In this document: one piece after another, positions 1-10,900 of the stretch
Layout: each line of letters opens with the position of its first letter
Numbering within the stretch: the stretch's first letter is position 1
Origin: Tigriopus japonicus
Taxonomy: Eukaryota; Arthropoda; Copepoda; Harpacticoida; Harpacticidae
Length of the DNA stretch: 64,000 nucleotides
Direction of reading: 5' to 3'
Assembly: GCA_010645155.1 (NCBI GenBank)
Contig: JAAGOF010000071.1
Span: 1,230,871 to 1,294,870, forward strand
Translations under genes and position numbers: made by a program
Notes under the pieces: generated by a model
Told to the model about the DNA's origin: nothing
What the model saw: only the letters and a program-made list of their open reading frames with translations
Database searches by the model: none

Positions 1-901
1 TGCCATTCGAGGAGCGGAACTGACACATCCGGTATTTCTCTCAGAACTATCGGAGTAGTGACCAATAGAACTAATGAAATCCAATAATGGAGAAAAAGGC
101 CAATCAATAGCCACTTGTTTTAAGGTGACGATGCCCATCCCTGAGGAGAATGTTCCAAACTTTCGTGATGAAGGCGGTTGGAACGGTGCCTTCCCTGTGG
201 CTTCTGGGGTTGATCTGGGCGCACTTGCCGTGGCATTCCCTGGTTGCTGCCAAATTAAGATTTATTTGCGAGAGTGCGGTCACAAATTTGTTGACTTTTT
301 GCACCTTATTCACCAACTACCGACCGCACTCTACGTATTGCCTGTTCGAGTGGAACTTGGCAGGTGTACCAAGAAAAAGACTTTCAAATGCACTTGGGAA
401 ACGCTACCTTTAGGCCTTAATATTGTAGGAATGTACGTAAGCCTGGTGAGAGTTAGTTTGATTCACCAATTATGTTTGTTCCTAAGGTCTAATGCATTAA
501 AAGGGTTGTAAGTTCTGAAAAATGTCAGATTAGCATTTAGATCCCTATTTCCGTGACCTTTGATTCTTAATTGCGTGTGTTTAATGTTGGAAATTCATCT
601 AAGACTACTTTCCTTCCTTTTTGGATTTATTCATGCGAATCCGTGCAATGCAAATACGAAAATGGACGAAAGGCTGAAAAAGAAAAGAAAAACTTTTTTT
701 CGGCCGTTTTCTATTCCCCTTCAGCACATTTAGCTAGCTACTAGCTAGCTCTCTTCCAACGTAATAAAAAGGCCGATTTGGGTCCGTTAAGCTCACATAT
801 TGACTTTTCCAACTCTGCTCATTGGTTCAATCTGGGACTCAAGTTTTGTTCCATTTCTTCGCTTTTCTTTGCATATCTTTTCTCGACGTCTATTATTACA
901 G
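1..901. other. Intron/upstream sequence of the filamin-repeat gene; no supportable exon
   Basis: The stretch ends in a polypyrimidine tract and AG acceptor at 900-901 that opens the first recognisable filamin exon. Open frames at 74-511 show no filamin-type repeat signature, so I do not call them exons. The missing N-terminal part of the protein must lie further left, outside the window, or in an exon I cannot recognise. Confidence 0.5.
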
Positions 902-1092
902 GAGCCTTTCACACGGAGATGTTGAGCTCGTCGGGACCCAACCACGATAATCGGATCATTTTATGTCGCTATAACCCGTCGGAACCGGGCGATTACCGGA
1001 TCGAAATCAAGTGGTCTGGTCATCACATTCCTGGATCTCCATTCTACGTGATGATATTTGACACTCAACGAGAGCTGGCACACTTTTTCGAG
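902..1092 (+). CDS. Penultimate coding exon of a filamin-repeat protein
   Basis: This exon encodes the second half of one filamin/ABP280 immunoglobulin-like repeat. The diagnostic block is visible: a Y-N-P-S-E-P-G-D-Y stretch followed by W-S-G-H-H-I-P-G-S-P-F, matching the family pattern Y-x-P-x-x-x-G-x-Y ... G-x-x-I-P-G-S-P-F. Filamins crosslink actin and anchor membrane proteins to it at the cell cortex. The exon opens after a pyrimidine-rich AG acceptor (900-901) with a codon split after its first base, and closes on a complete codon before a GTAGGAAG donor at 1093. It is followed in phase 0 by the exon at 1336. The N-terminal actin-binding region and earlier repeats are outside what can be seen. 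Whether this is a classical filamin or the arthropod filamin-like jitterbug cannot be decided from one repeat. Confidence 0.75.
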
Positions 1093-1335
1093 GTAGGAAG
1101 TGGAAGAAGCCTTATTTGAATAGAAACGCATTAGTCAACGATGGCAAACACTCGTCATCTGACGAGGCACTTTTATTCTCTGGATATTAGACAATGTCAA
1201 AAAATTGGAAACATGCATGCCTCTTCCCTTTCACGTTCTTTGAACCGTCACAAAGAGCTCAAAAGAAAATCTAAAGTATTTTTTATCACTCTCCTGCTTA
1301 AGATCATGTGTAATTTGCTTTTCTATTTATTACAG

Positions 1336-1530
1336 TACACGAGAGAGGGTTCCAGGGACAGATCTTTGGATTTCAGACCAATGTCATCGAGCTTGGATCC
1401 CAGGTGGGATAATATGTCAATGTCGAGCTTTGAAGTGATGAGAAATTGCGGAAACATCGGATATCTGACCATGTACAACCGAGCAGTGCCCTCGTCAGCA
1501 CGCTTGAGCGATCGATCATTCGTCGTGTGA
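1336..1530 (+). CDS. Terminal coding exon of the filamin-repeat protein
   Basis: After a TATTTATTACAG acceptor at 1335 the frame continues in phase 0 from the preceding exon for 64 codons and stops at TGA 1528-1530. The peptide is rich in Ser, Arg and Met (S-L-D-x-R-P-M-S-S-S-L-D then M-S-M-S-S-F) and is not another filamin repeat, so it is a C-terminal tail. It lacks the dimerisation repeat that closes vertebrate-type filamins, which leans towards a short or filamin-like isoform. Exon status rests on the acceptor, phase agreement and closeness (243-bp intron); the tail itself has no motif I recognise. Confidence 0.6.
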   Translation, partial: YTREGSRDRSLDFRPMSSSLDPRWDNMSMSSFEVMRNCGNIGYLTMYNRAVPSSARLSDRSFVV

Positions 1531-3534
1531 ATCTATCCCCTTTTCTTGACATTTCCATTGCACCGAAAGTTTCGAATAGAATGTCACCACAATACATTGG
1601 TCTTTTTTTTGTTCTTTTATATAGAGTTTGTGGTCGGAAAGGACAAGGCTATTCCAGTCATGTGGCAACGTCATCGTCATCATCCTTTGACATCAATAAG
1701 AAATCTCGTCATCCCGCCAACACTTTACTCATCCGAAGTACATGGATAGTGGGATTACATAGAAGCAGTAGAGAGAGGCCTGCTTATCAAAGCATATTCC
1801 TTACATTGTACATTGTACATGCTATATCCATTAGGATTCAATCACTTCGTACTCGTGTGCTGGACGCACAAAAGAGCTCTCGGAATCAAACAACAAGAAC
1901 AGAAAGGCAAGCCTTTCGTATATTCAGATTTTTCTCAGAACAAGGAAACCTCTCGAGTTGGCTTGAGTTCATTACAGGGTTTGGAATTCAACCAATGTAT
2001 TCTAGAAATAAAGCAATAAGTAGCTTTAATTTATCATGCCGGAGGTCAAAAGATTATTGAGTCGCATGTCATCTTTTATCAGTCGGCCAATTTTTGTGCA
2101 TGAGAGTAAGAAGAAACCTTGAATCTAATTCGACGGGTGCTGATAATGTTTTGTTTATTAGTGTTGGCTTTTTCGAATCTGGTGATAAAAACAAATCAGA
2201 AAGGCACAGTTTTGATAAAACAGAAAACAGAAAATTATGCTTTTATAAAATGTGATCATTAGGTTAATTGTTGCTAGGCAAGACCACGTATTCAAACAGA
2301 GCCAGGTAGGTTTAGACTTTGAGTATAATAAGAACATTTTTTGTAGGATGTTTAATACTTACAATAGATGTCTATGATTAGGCGAAAGTGGTCGGTGAAG
2401 TAGAGAAGCCTTGATATTCATTTCTGACGGTAAGAAACCTTCTGGACTGCATTTGAAGGCAGGTTTCATATCCAGTTGTATTTGAGAGCCTTCGTTTACA
2501 CAAGAGCCCAGCTCTTCAGTATGCCACTTCATTCATAACAAAGAACCTTTGGAAGTGCTTTGTTGTCTTAATTTACAGCCTCCAAATAAACCGAATGAAT
2601 CATGTGTATAAGAGTACATTTTGGCAATGATTTTGCAGGCGCAAGAAAAGTTTGGTCCAAGTTTAGCTTCACTTTAACTGCTTTTCTTACCCAATGCACA
2701 TTTCGAATCGATATTTTATGTCATTGTTTGTCACTTTTGGTTTCACAATGAAGCTCGTACTAAAGAGCAAATCTCGATGTGAGATTTTTTTTCAGAGGTC
2801 GGGGTAAAATGTGAAGTTTTAAGTGGAAAATAATTGGACCTTAAGGGGAATGCAATATGGTTGAAAGCAAACTTGAAGTACATCTTCTAAGCTTCGCGGA
2901 TGACATCGTATGTATCCTTGAATGAAAACAAGTTTTGCCAATTTTATCTGGAGGCGAAATTGCTAAAAATAACCTCGACAGCTGAGTAGATTGGTCGTCA
3001 AGTTTCGATCTTTCCATGAATTTTAAGAGGAAAAAACATTTGCTTGGAGACCTGTAAGACCAAAATTCTCAACTATTGTACTAGGTTACCGCTTCCCTTT
3101 GACGAGACCGATTTCTCATCATGTCTTTATCAGAGATTTTCATAATGGTTTACCTACCTCGTCTAATGTATATAGCCTTCCATGCATGGTAATGACATTT
3201 TGGGATTTTCCGCCACTTTGCCAACGCTTTTCAACGTTGGTCCCCAAGCGAAAAAAAAGAAATCCGAGTTAATGTATGTATTCTAGCATTTACATTCACC
3301 CATATCCGTTTCCACCGAAGCCATTGTATTCCATTTATGTACAATCTTTACAGACCTGCACGAACATATAATACATGCATAATGCGTGAGTTTGTGAGAA
3401 AATGAAGTATTTTGACCTTGATTGTTTCAAGGGTTTTTTCATGCTCACTTGAGAGTCTACTTTCCATAGTTTTCTTATAGAAGAAATTCTGTCCCCGTTA
3501 CAAACAATATGAGATAGCGGATTCCATGTAATGC
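1531..3534. other. Probable 3' UTR then intergenic sequence
   Basis: No coding signal is supportable. The first 480 bases are probably the 3' UTR of the filamin-repeat gene, ending near a canonical AATAAA at 2007. The rest is AT-rich sequence interrupted by stops in all frames. Confidence 0.5.
2007..2012 (+). terminator. Candidate polyadenylation signal AATAAA of the filamin-repeat gene
   Basis: A canonical AATAAA lies 477 bases after the filamin stop codon on the same strand. It is the first such hexamer I see there. Confidence 0.4.
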
Positions 3535-3542
3535 ATAATAAG

Positions 3543-4504
3543 TAGGGCTGAATATTTTAGGTTTTACATAAAAACCTAGGTTTTAACCTAAAACGCCTTT
3601 TTTGGGCAATTTTTACCTAAAAATAAGTTTCCAACCTAAAATTAACTTTTTTCTCGCATTTTTCAGGAAATTTTTACCTAAAACTAAGTTTTCAACCTAA
3701 AATTAACTTTTTTCTCACCCTAAAGTCATTTGACTACGCCCACTTAAAAAATTACCCCAGTGTCTTTAAAACAAAAAAAAAGGAAGAAAGGAGAAGAGTG
3801 GGAGCCACAATGTTTTTCATCTCATCAACATACCGAATTAGCTTTATCAGGTGGTTTCAGGCCGACATACTGCCAATTAAGGGCGCTCACTGTCATTTTT
3901 TGAAGTCATATTTTTCTCTCGTCTCGTTTTCAGTCATTTCATCTCGTTTTTAGGGCGCAAATTTTCAATTTCTTTTTTTAAGTCGAAAATTTTTAAACTC
4001 GTTTTTAGGTCAAAAATTTCTGAACTCGTTTTAAGGTCAAAATTTTCTAAACTCGTTTTAAGGTAAAATATTTCAGAACTCGTTTTAAGGTCAAAAATTT
4101 CCGATCTCCGTGTTTAGGTCGACAATTTTCGGTCTCATTTTAGGTCAAAAATTGCCGATCTCCTTTTTTGGGTCGACAATTTTTATCTGGTTTTTTTGGT
4201 CGCATTTTTGCCACTTTCTGCCATATTCTACCGCTTAACAAATTTCACTGGCACAAACTTTTCTATACTGGCATTTTCCCCCACTGCCAAATAAAATTTT
4301 CATTGCCTTTGTCTCTGCTCAACTGCTTTTACTCTTGCCAAGAGTAAAGTGCTGAAAAACAATAGATAAAAGGCAAAATTTGGTCTGAAAAGCCACTGTA
4401 AAAGGTGTAATCTATTCAACCTAAAAAAAACCTAAAACGTAGTTTTGGGCAACCTAATTATGTCATAATTTGCCCAAAAAATTAACCTAAAATATTCAGC
4501 CCTA
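3543..4504. mobile_element. Non-autonomous hAT-like element, 962 bp, perfect 21-bp TIRs and 8-bp target duplication
   Basis: The element starts TAGGGCTGAATATTTTAGG and ends with its exact reverse complement (21 of 21 bases). It is flanked on both sides by the same 8 bases, ATAATAAG (3535-3542 and 4505-4512). An 8-bp duplication and a (C/T)AGGG terminus are the known signature of the hAT superfamily. There is no transposase frame, so it would need to be moved in trans. The inner flanks repeat the terminal motif: AACCTAAAA and its complement recur many times in the first 180 and last 90 bases, and a roughly 58-bp unit is duplicated at 3608-3718. The perfect TIRs and perfect duplication suggest a fairly recent insertion. 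Confidence 0.88.
3980..4195. repeat. Internal tandem array of about 26-bp units inside the hAT-like element
   Basis: About eight degenerate units of the form AACTCGTTTTAAGGTCAAAA are arranged head to tail, with the right-hand units drifting to GATCTC...GGTCGACAATTTT. The array occupies the centre of the transposon and encodes nothing. It is simple tandem expansion, not CRISPR-like, because there are no unique spacers. Confidence 0.8.
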
Positions 4505-4512
4505 ATAATAAG

Positions 4513-7500
4513 GCTTCGAGAACAATATGGTGGTAGTCAGGAAAAAGGGCTTTCGTTCCATTATCAAGTTGTCTGAACGGATTGGAGGTTTATTAAAAAG
4601 AACCAAAGAAGTAAGAGGAAGAGAGCAAGGTTAATAAAAACAACGTCGTCGTTGGCAAGGTCAAAAAGTTTCGATTCTGATGAAAGCTATTCAATCAACG
4701 TCGATCTAAGCTGTTGGTTACTGGTAAAGAGGCCAGAACCAGTGGTACTGTCGACCAATCGCCGCTCGAAATAACCCGATATTTCTTCCAGCCGATCATA
4801 TCATTACGGCAAGCGATGGGCCATCAGTAATAGACCTTCTTTCGAGTCCATTATTGACTGCTACAGAAGCAGCAGCACGAGGATTATTTTGGTATATCAA
4901 AATAGGCTACAGACTGCCAACCAAACCCTGAACGTTTACATTCATTCATTCAGGTCCTAAGTACACTACGAAATAAGCCGACTCCTCATACCTTCAATCC
5001 GTTCGTGTGTTTTTCTGTCGCTTTATTGCCACGGTAAAAAAGGCCACGGGTAAGAGAGACCGAGAGACATAAATCAGGACCTTTCAGAACATTTTGATAA
5101 TCAAGATGGCAAATATGAACATTAGAAATGTTTTCTTCTCGAACCCAAATCGCCGCATGTGGTTTGCTGTAATTTGCAAGTCTCCCTCGTTATTGAGTGA
5201 AGGCTGGCCAGATTAGAAGAAAGAACGCGAAGGCTCAAGCCTCGAAAGTCTCTCGAGACAGCAAGTGAGTCCATTAAGCACAAATAAGAAGCTACTTGAC
5301 AAGCGTGACAATCAATCTATCAACAAGGACAAATCATTCCGAGGTGACGAGGTATTTGGGTGTCAGTTAAATTGTATGGACCTCTTTCTTTCTTTCTTTC
5401 TCGTTCTCTCGCTTGGCCATCAAAAGGCACGCAGCTAGACAGAAATTCAGCATGTTTACATTTGGGCAAAGGGTCTTCATTAAAGGAAGCAACTCGAGCC
5501 GAAGTGTTTGAGAAGACGTGATCAACGGCCATTAGACTAGCAAACGGCCATCGGAAAAATCCGGATTACGAACACATCCTTGTAAACCGGACTATTGCCT
5601 CTTATCATGCGACCAATTCTGTCCACGTGTGAACCACTTCTTATGGAACCAGTTTCAATAGAACAACTGCCCTTTAGAGTGCTGTATCTAAAGTTGCACT
5701 TCCAAGGCGAAAAGAAACTTTCTTGCAAAACGTACTCAATTATTCAATACTGATATTACTGCCCATTACGAGCTAAATTAGTCAAGCTATATAAACATAG
5801 TCACCAAGTGGTTCAAATGGTCTTTAAAGACTGAACCAACTATGAAAGCGAGAACTTCAAGTTTGAACAGTCTGGGCGATTGGTGATCATGATATTTACT
5901 AATAACCTTTTTGGCACATCGGGAGAATAGAAGAAAGCTGTGGGCCAGAATACGACGAAAATAGTGCAGATACTTGGAAACACTGGGATGGGAATTAGGT
6001 CCTGAAGTAATTGCTTTTATATCCGCCTTTGTCACTCTCATTATCGTTTTCTTTCATGCAAATAATTTATGACGCCGTAATCATTTTCTCAGCCGAAGCC
6101 GTAGTAGTAGTAGTTCCAGTAGTTGTTGTAACTACAACAACACTACCACAAACACCAACCAACAGCAACAACAACAACGACCATCAAGTCAATGGATCAT
6201 TGCACAGACGACTTCGCCGAACTCGGTTCCATTATGACGAAATATTTGTCTGTCAAATAAGCCCTTGGAGTGATGTTGGATCCACCTAAATGTTAGCCTG
6301 ACACTTCCTTGGTCGCTAAGTTATTAACTATTCAAACCCTCCGTTCAATTGAAAACAACTTCTACTCTCTCTCTTGAAATTAATTAGAAGCCAATTTAGA
6401 GTTGAAATCATTTCAACGATCGAACTCTGGTTTTCACTTCATGTCTGTCGATCCAGTTCTTTGGAAGCCATGAAGTGGTCCCACCTTAAAGACAAGAATG
6501 TCTCAAGGGCGCCAAACGAATGGAATAAGAGCACTTGAAACTGTTCTTCAAGGTCTGATCGAGTTTCATGGCTACGTTCATAATGAGTTTAAACTGGGAA
6601 ATCTCCAGACCGAAATCGCCCATTATGCTAGAGCCTCCAGCATTTTATTAGTGGATCTCTCTTTTCTCATGCAATTGGGTTGGGCTGCCTTGGCCGAAGT
6701 TATGACTTTAGGTGTCTCCTGAGGACTCTATGGGAGGCAATTTGAATTGCTTAATGGACTTTTAGAACCAATTCGAGGGCAAATTTATGAGGATTATTGT
6801 AATGAAGTGTCGTATAATCCGGTCTCTCGACCAAGCCCACGGGAATGCAGAATCGAAGTTATAGAAGAACAAGAAGAAATCTCCTAATGGAGGCTCTTCC
6901 ATTAATGCCCCGAAACGGCCGAATTTGCCTCCAATTGAAGTTGGCCGTGATTAGAAGAAGTTAACTTCGACGAGAAAAAACATCCACCCAAAATGAGAAG
7001 ATCCTCTTTTTCTCCTTCTCTCTCGCCCTTGTGTGAGCTCAACGAATTGAATCAAGATGGTTGCTTTTCAAAGTTTGAAGTGGTCTCCTTACCTCGTAAG
7101 CTTTTTCTTTCTTTTCCGGTCCGCTTTGGTGGTGTCCGCTGACAAAGCTGTTTCCATTGGGTAAATTTATGTCCATACTTTATCCATGGTGGCCGTGCTT
7201 GTCCCTGAAACGTCAGTGAACACTGAAGGGGGAACTTGTAGTGGGAAATTCACCTCTGTGAAGGTGCGAGGGAGTCCATTTCCCGTGGTTCCAACTCGGG
7301 AACAGATGGAGATTCAAAAGGGATGGGACCAACTTCCACAGACAAATGGGGACAATTGGCTGGGTTGAAAAGGAAACCGGAACTCTCAATTGGAATGCCA
7401 TCATCCTTTCTTTAGATCAATGACCATGCCATACGTTTCTTTACTTATCAAATTTGACTTGGGGACTACTTCGCACATCTTATATTATCTTCTTAACGAA

Positions 7501-7529
7501 CATAGTGATAACATTTGTCGAGCTAATGA
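4513..7529. other. No supportable gene; low-complexity tracts
   Basis: I see (TTTC)n near 5385-5403 and a trinucleotide-rich stretch (TAG, GTT, ACA, CAA) at 6100-6180. Short open frames here have no recognisable domain. One weak signal-peptide-like exon candidate at 7057 is listed separately. Confidence 0.5.
7057..7160 (+). CDS. Weak candidate: signal-peptide-like first exon
   Basis: An ATG in a reasonable context (TCAAGATGG) opens about 34 codons containing a hydrophobic core (YLVSFFFLF) followed by small residues, then meets a GTAAAT donor in phase 2. It could be a first coding exon of a secreted protein. I find no matching phase-2 acceptor exon nearby, and the Dpr-like gene downstream needs phase 1, so this may be chance. 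Confidence 0.18.
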
Positions 7530-7943
7530 TTAGTTAAAACCTCCGTCTTGAGTTGAAAAAACCTCAATGGCGTCGCCATCCAACAAGTTGAGGGATTGAG
7601 CAGTGTCCCTGGCTCGAACTCTTTGCCCATCGTAAAAGAAACGAATATTACTCATCGTGAGCTTCAAAATACGACAATATTTAATCATAACGCTTCTCAT
7701 TTGGATTCCTCTTGAAATCATAAATTGGATTGGCGAGCCTCCGTCCATCAAAATGGAAAGTGTGAGCTTGTCCATGTCTTTATTCTCAAAATGGGGTTTA
7801 GCTTCTTTGGCTTCTTCCGCTTCTTCCGCTTCTTTTTTCGGGTCCAAATCCAGCTTTACTTCTTTATCGTAAACCCGAAGAACCCCGAACACTTCTTCCT
7901 CCTTATTATCGGCGTATTTGCTTTCATTTGGGACGGAATCCAT
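7530..7943 (-). CDS. Divergent SUMO-like ubiquitin-fold modifier, intronless
   Basis: The 137-aa product has an acidic, low-complexity N-terminus (E-A-E-E-A repeats, about residues 38-50) and a SUMO-type beta-grasp domain at about 57-135. Visible family features are the I-R-F-F-Y-D-G-Q-R-V block (SUMO: LRF-L/F-x-DG-x-R/P-I), the D-x-A-Q-x-L-x-L-x-D-x-D-x-I-E-V-F block, and a C-terminal Q-D-G-G followed by Phe-Asn and stop. In SUMO the Gly-Gly is exposed by a SENP/Ulp protease that removes the short tail, then joined to target lysines through E1 Aos1-Uba2 and Ubc9; I infer the same here. The start ATG has a good context (AAACATGG). The frame is uninterrupted and has no intron, so it is either a retrocopy that stayed open or a lineage-specific paralogue. 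No obvious poly(A) tract follows it. The core differs from canonical SUMO, for example S-R-G-I-Q-M-R-S-V in the first helix. Confidence 0.82.
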   Translation of the reverse strand: MDSVPNESKYADNKEEEVFGVLRVYDKEVKLDLDPKKEAEEAEEAKEAKPHFENKDMDKLTLSILMDGGSPIQFMISRGIQMRSVMIKYCRILKLTMSNIRFFYDGQRVRARDTAQSLNLLDGDAIEVFSTQDGGFN

Positions 7944-10900
7944 GTTTACGTGATAATGAACGATGAACTTGTTTTGATTGAATCTTGTGGTAATTTAGAG
8001 TCTTGAGAAAACTCGGGATCCCGGGTTCGGGACTTTTGAAGGGCCTCCGTAAAGCTCAATTTAACCGATGAAAGCGAACATCAGTAAGGTAGAGGTCTTC
8101 AAAAAAAAAGACCGCGTGTAGTGACCGACGATAAAAAATTGCAAAGCAAAACTCCTCTCATTGAGTCTCATATTTTAACTAAAATAGTAATTCTTGTTAT
8201 TTTTACCAAAACAATACATGGTACAATATTTTTGGCAATGCTGAATCTCTACCTCCCTATGAACTTGGTCAATCTGTAATAACGTTTTGAAAACCCTAAT
8301 CCCTGCAATTTCTTCTTGTTGGAAAAAGTTTGTAAAATAAAAACACCCGGGAAATTTGCTCTGTACATTGGATACATCTTCTAAAGTATTTTCTCTTAAA
8401 CTTTTTTCTTCCGAAATACTTGTTTTCACATGTATGCAAGAATTGACAATTGGAAGCATCAGAATCGAATGAATAGATATCGAACTCGAAATACTCTTGA
8501 ATTGTCGGGCAACATTATTTTAGGACAACTTTAGAGTAAAGTTATGGTCAGGGTGACCAAAAAACACCTTTAGGAGCTAAGCTGAAGATTTTGTTGAATG
8601 ATACCCAATCCAAATCTACTGATGATTACCGGGTCTTTCAAAAGAAACTGAACAGATAACTATATCACCTATAAATCTAAATTAGAAACCATGTAGGAGC
8701 GTCACCTTCATGCATATTATTGGCCAAATAATTAACTTGGAGAATGAAAAAATACATCCCAGTGTTAACAAGAGAAACGAAACAAAGCGAAGGAAGCGAC
8801 AATTTTTCCCTGTGAAGCGTCATTTTTGAAAACACAGCATTCGTGACTCGATTTTTCGATATAAAAAGCGATATAAACTATTTCGGCACTTCATGGTCAT
8901 GGTTAAGAGAGTACCAGATTCTTTTTAATTGAAATTCTAATGACGATTTCCTTCATTCTCAACGTATCTTTGCACCCCAAATGTGTGGGGCATTTTTTAA
9001 GTAAGTGTCGAAGATGAGTGCAAAAATAATTACTCAGAACTTTTACTCTTTTTCAAGCTAGTTAGACGACAATTGACATGAAAATATTCACATGATTCGT
9101 ATCTTTTTGACGGAAAGGACCATGCGGTCACACACTCATATTTTGTAACACCCAAAAAAAAAAGAAACAAAATCTCCGAACCCATCTTGGAGAAATTGGA
9201 TTCCACCCCAGTCCGCCATTTTCTTTCATATATTGTTGAATTCCATGCATTCCATGTGTCTACTGTAGAGTAGTACTTTTTCGCGCCAAGAATTGAACAC
9301 CAGTTGTTGGTTGGGATGGATTGGCGCAAATTACGTCCTTCCTGGTTTTTCCTTAGCAATGAGGACGAATCTCAGCTGGATTTGAATGTAAGGCTGACGA
9401 GGAAATGGGAAGTGGGAACAGTGACTCACTCACTCAAAGAGCCCTCTATTCACCAAGAAATACAAAAAAGATACTCAGCCTAGTCTAAGGACTTTGGGCC
9501 TTCGACATGAAAGTAGCTTTTCCTGGGACTCTTAACATGGTGGATAACCAACGAATCATCAGACCAAATTCTTTTATAAAATATGTTCAATGGCTTCAAA
9601 GGATGGTTCCCAAAACTAACCAGACAAAGGATTGTATTGTGATTGAAAAAAAACTCAAATGCGCAGCAAATCATATTTCGTTGGACTACCTTAAATCGTT
9701 TTTTCAAGGATCTTGGCATTTTTTCATACTATGACGTAGTTGTGAGCTCCAATGTCGTCAACCCATCATTCCCTAACATGGGAAGTGAAAGTCATTGACA
9801 AACAAACTACGTAGAACTCAGCACGAATCCCCTGAATTACTACCAATCTGGCCGTGAATGTGGCAGACTAATAGCACAGGACATGTTGATGAATGTCATG
9901 GAGTGGCATTGCTGCCTTGTCTCCATTACGGCCTTCATTGTGTTCCACAAAGTCAAGGACGACTTTAGGCTCAATGCGTTCTTCCTCAACGTTTTCTCAA
10001 TGAGGACCAAAGAGATGAGGAGCGTAAATTTATGGAAGGGAAACTTTCCCTGATGGAGATTGAAGCTGCACAATTAAGGATCTATGCAAAACACGAATTG
10101 GTTCAAAGTTTTGCGATCGCTTGACACAACAAAGCTAAGAAGAGAGGAGAGGAGAGGGTGAAGAAGAGAAATGCATTTCCAGTTTTATGTGAAAACAGTG
10201 CAAGAGATTCCAACACAATGCAACCCCGCCTCACTTTTATGTCCTCAGTCGACTTGAACTCTTCCATTGTCCATGGGTTCGTACGGAACGTGTATTTAGT
10301 CCGCCTCATATGTCTTTGTCAGCCCTTTTGAAGACCAAGACCGAGGTCCCTTTTCATGTACCTCTCAAGAAGTCTCTCCCGTAAGTGGCTTGAATGTCCG
10401 CAGCTTACTTAATTTTACCTCACAATTTTGTCGTTGAAAACCTAGCTAGATGAGTTTTTATCCATTGCTTCTTTTGTACTGCATGAAACTCTCCCAAGAC
10501 AAAGAGTTTAATTAGACGTTGTTGATACACTTGGAGGGGCACTTCAACTCGTTGAGACCCCCTTGAGTGATCCTTATTGGGGATGCCAAACCATCTCAGA
10601 CTCTGTGATCATTGTTCTTTATGCAAAATGAGACTACAAATACCCAGCACAAGGGTGACATCTCAAGGCTGTTTCCATTTACTGTGTTAACACTGAACTC
10701 TCGTCCATGACCTTGTATTGTACGGGCCTCCCCAAAGCGGGAGAGAAAAAAAGAAGTTTTAATTCGTGTTCTTGAATAATTTATGGGAAGAACAATGTTG
10801 TGGGCATCCAGTGCATTTCGACTGCTCTCCAAGAGCTCCAACGACTTTTGTTCCTCAGACAGTCCCATAACTTCTTGACTCGGATTGGACACATTCATTC

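Noticed and set aside
1446..2060. 204-codon frame overlapping the end of the filamin gene
   Set aside because: It is out of frame with the filamin exon and extends through the probable 3' UTR. No domain is seen.
3980..4195. Regular tandem units that might suggest a CRISPR array
   Set aside because: Units are degenerate and directly adjacent, without unique spacers, and sit inside a eukaryotic transposon.
6011..6289. Frame with Val/Thr/Asn runs
   Set aside because: It is produced by trinucleotide-type low complexity at 6100-6180.
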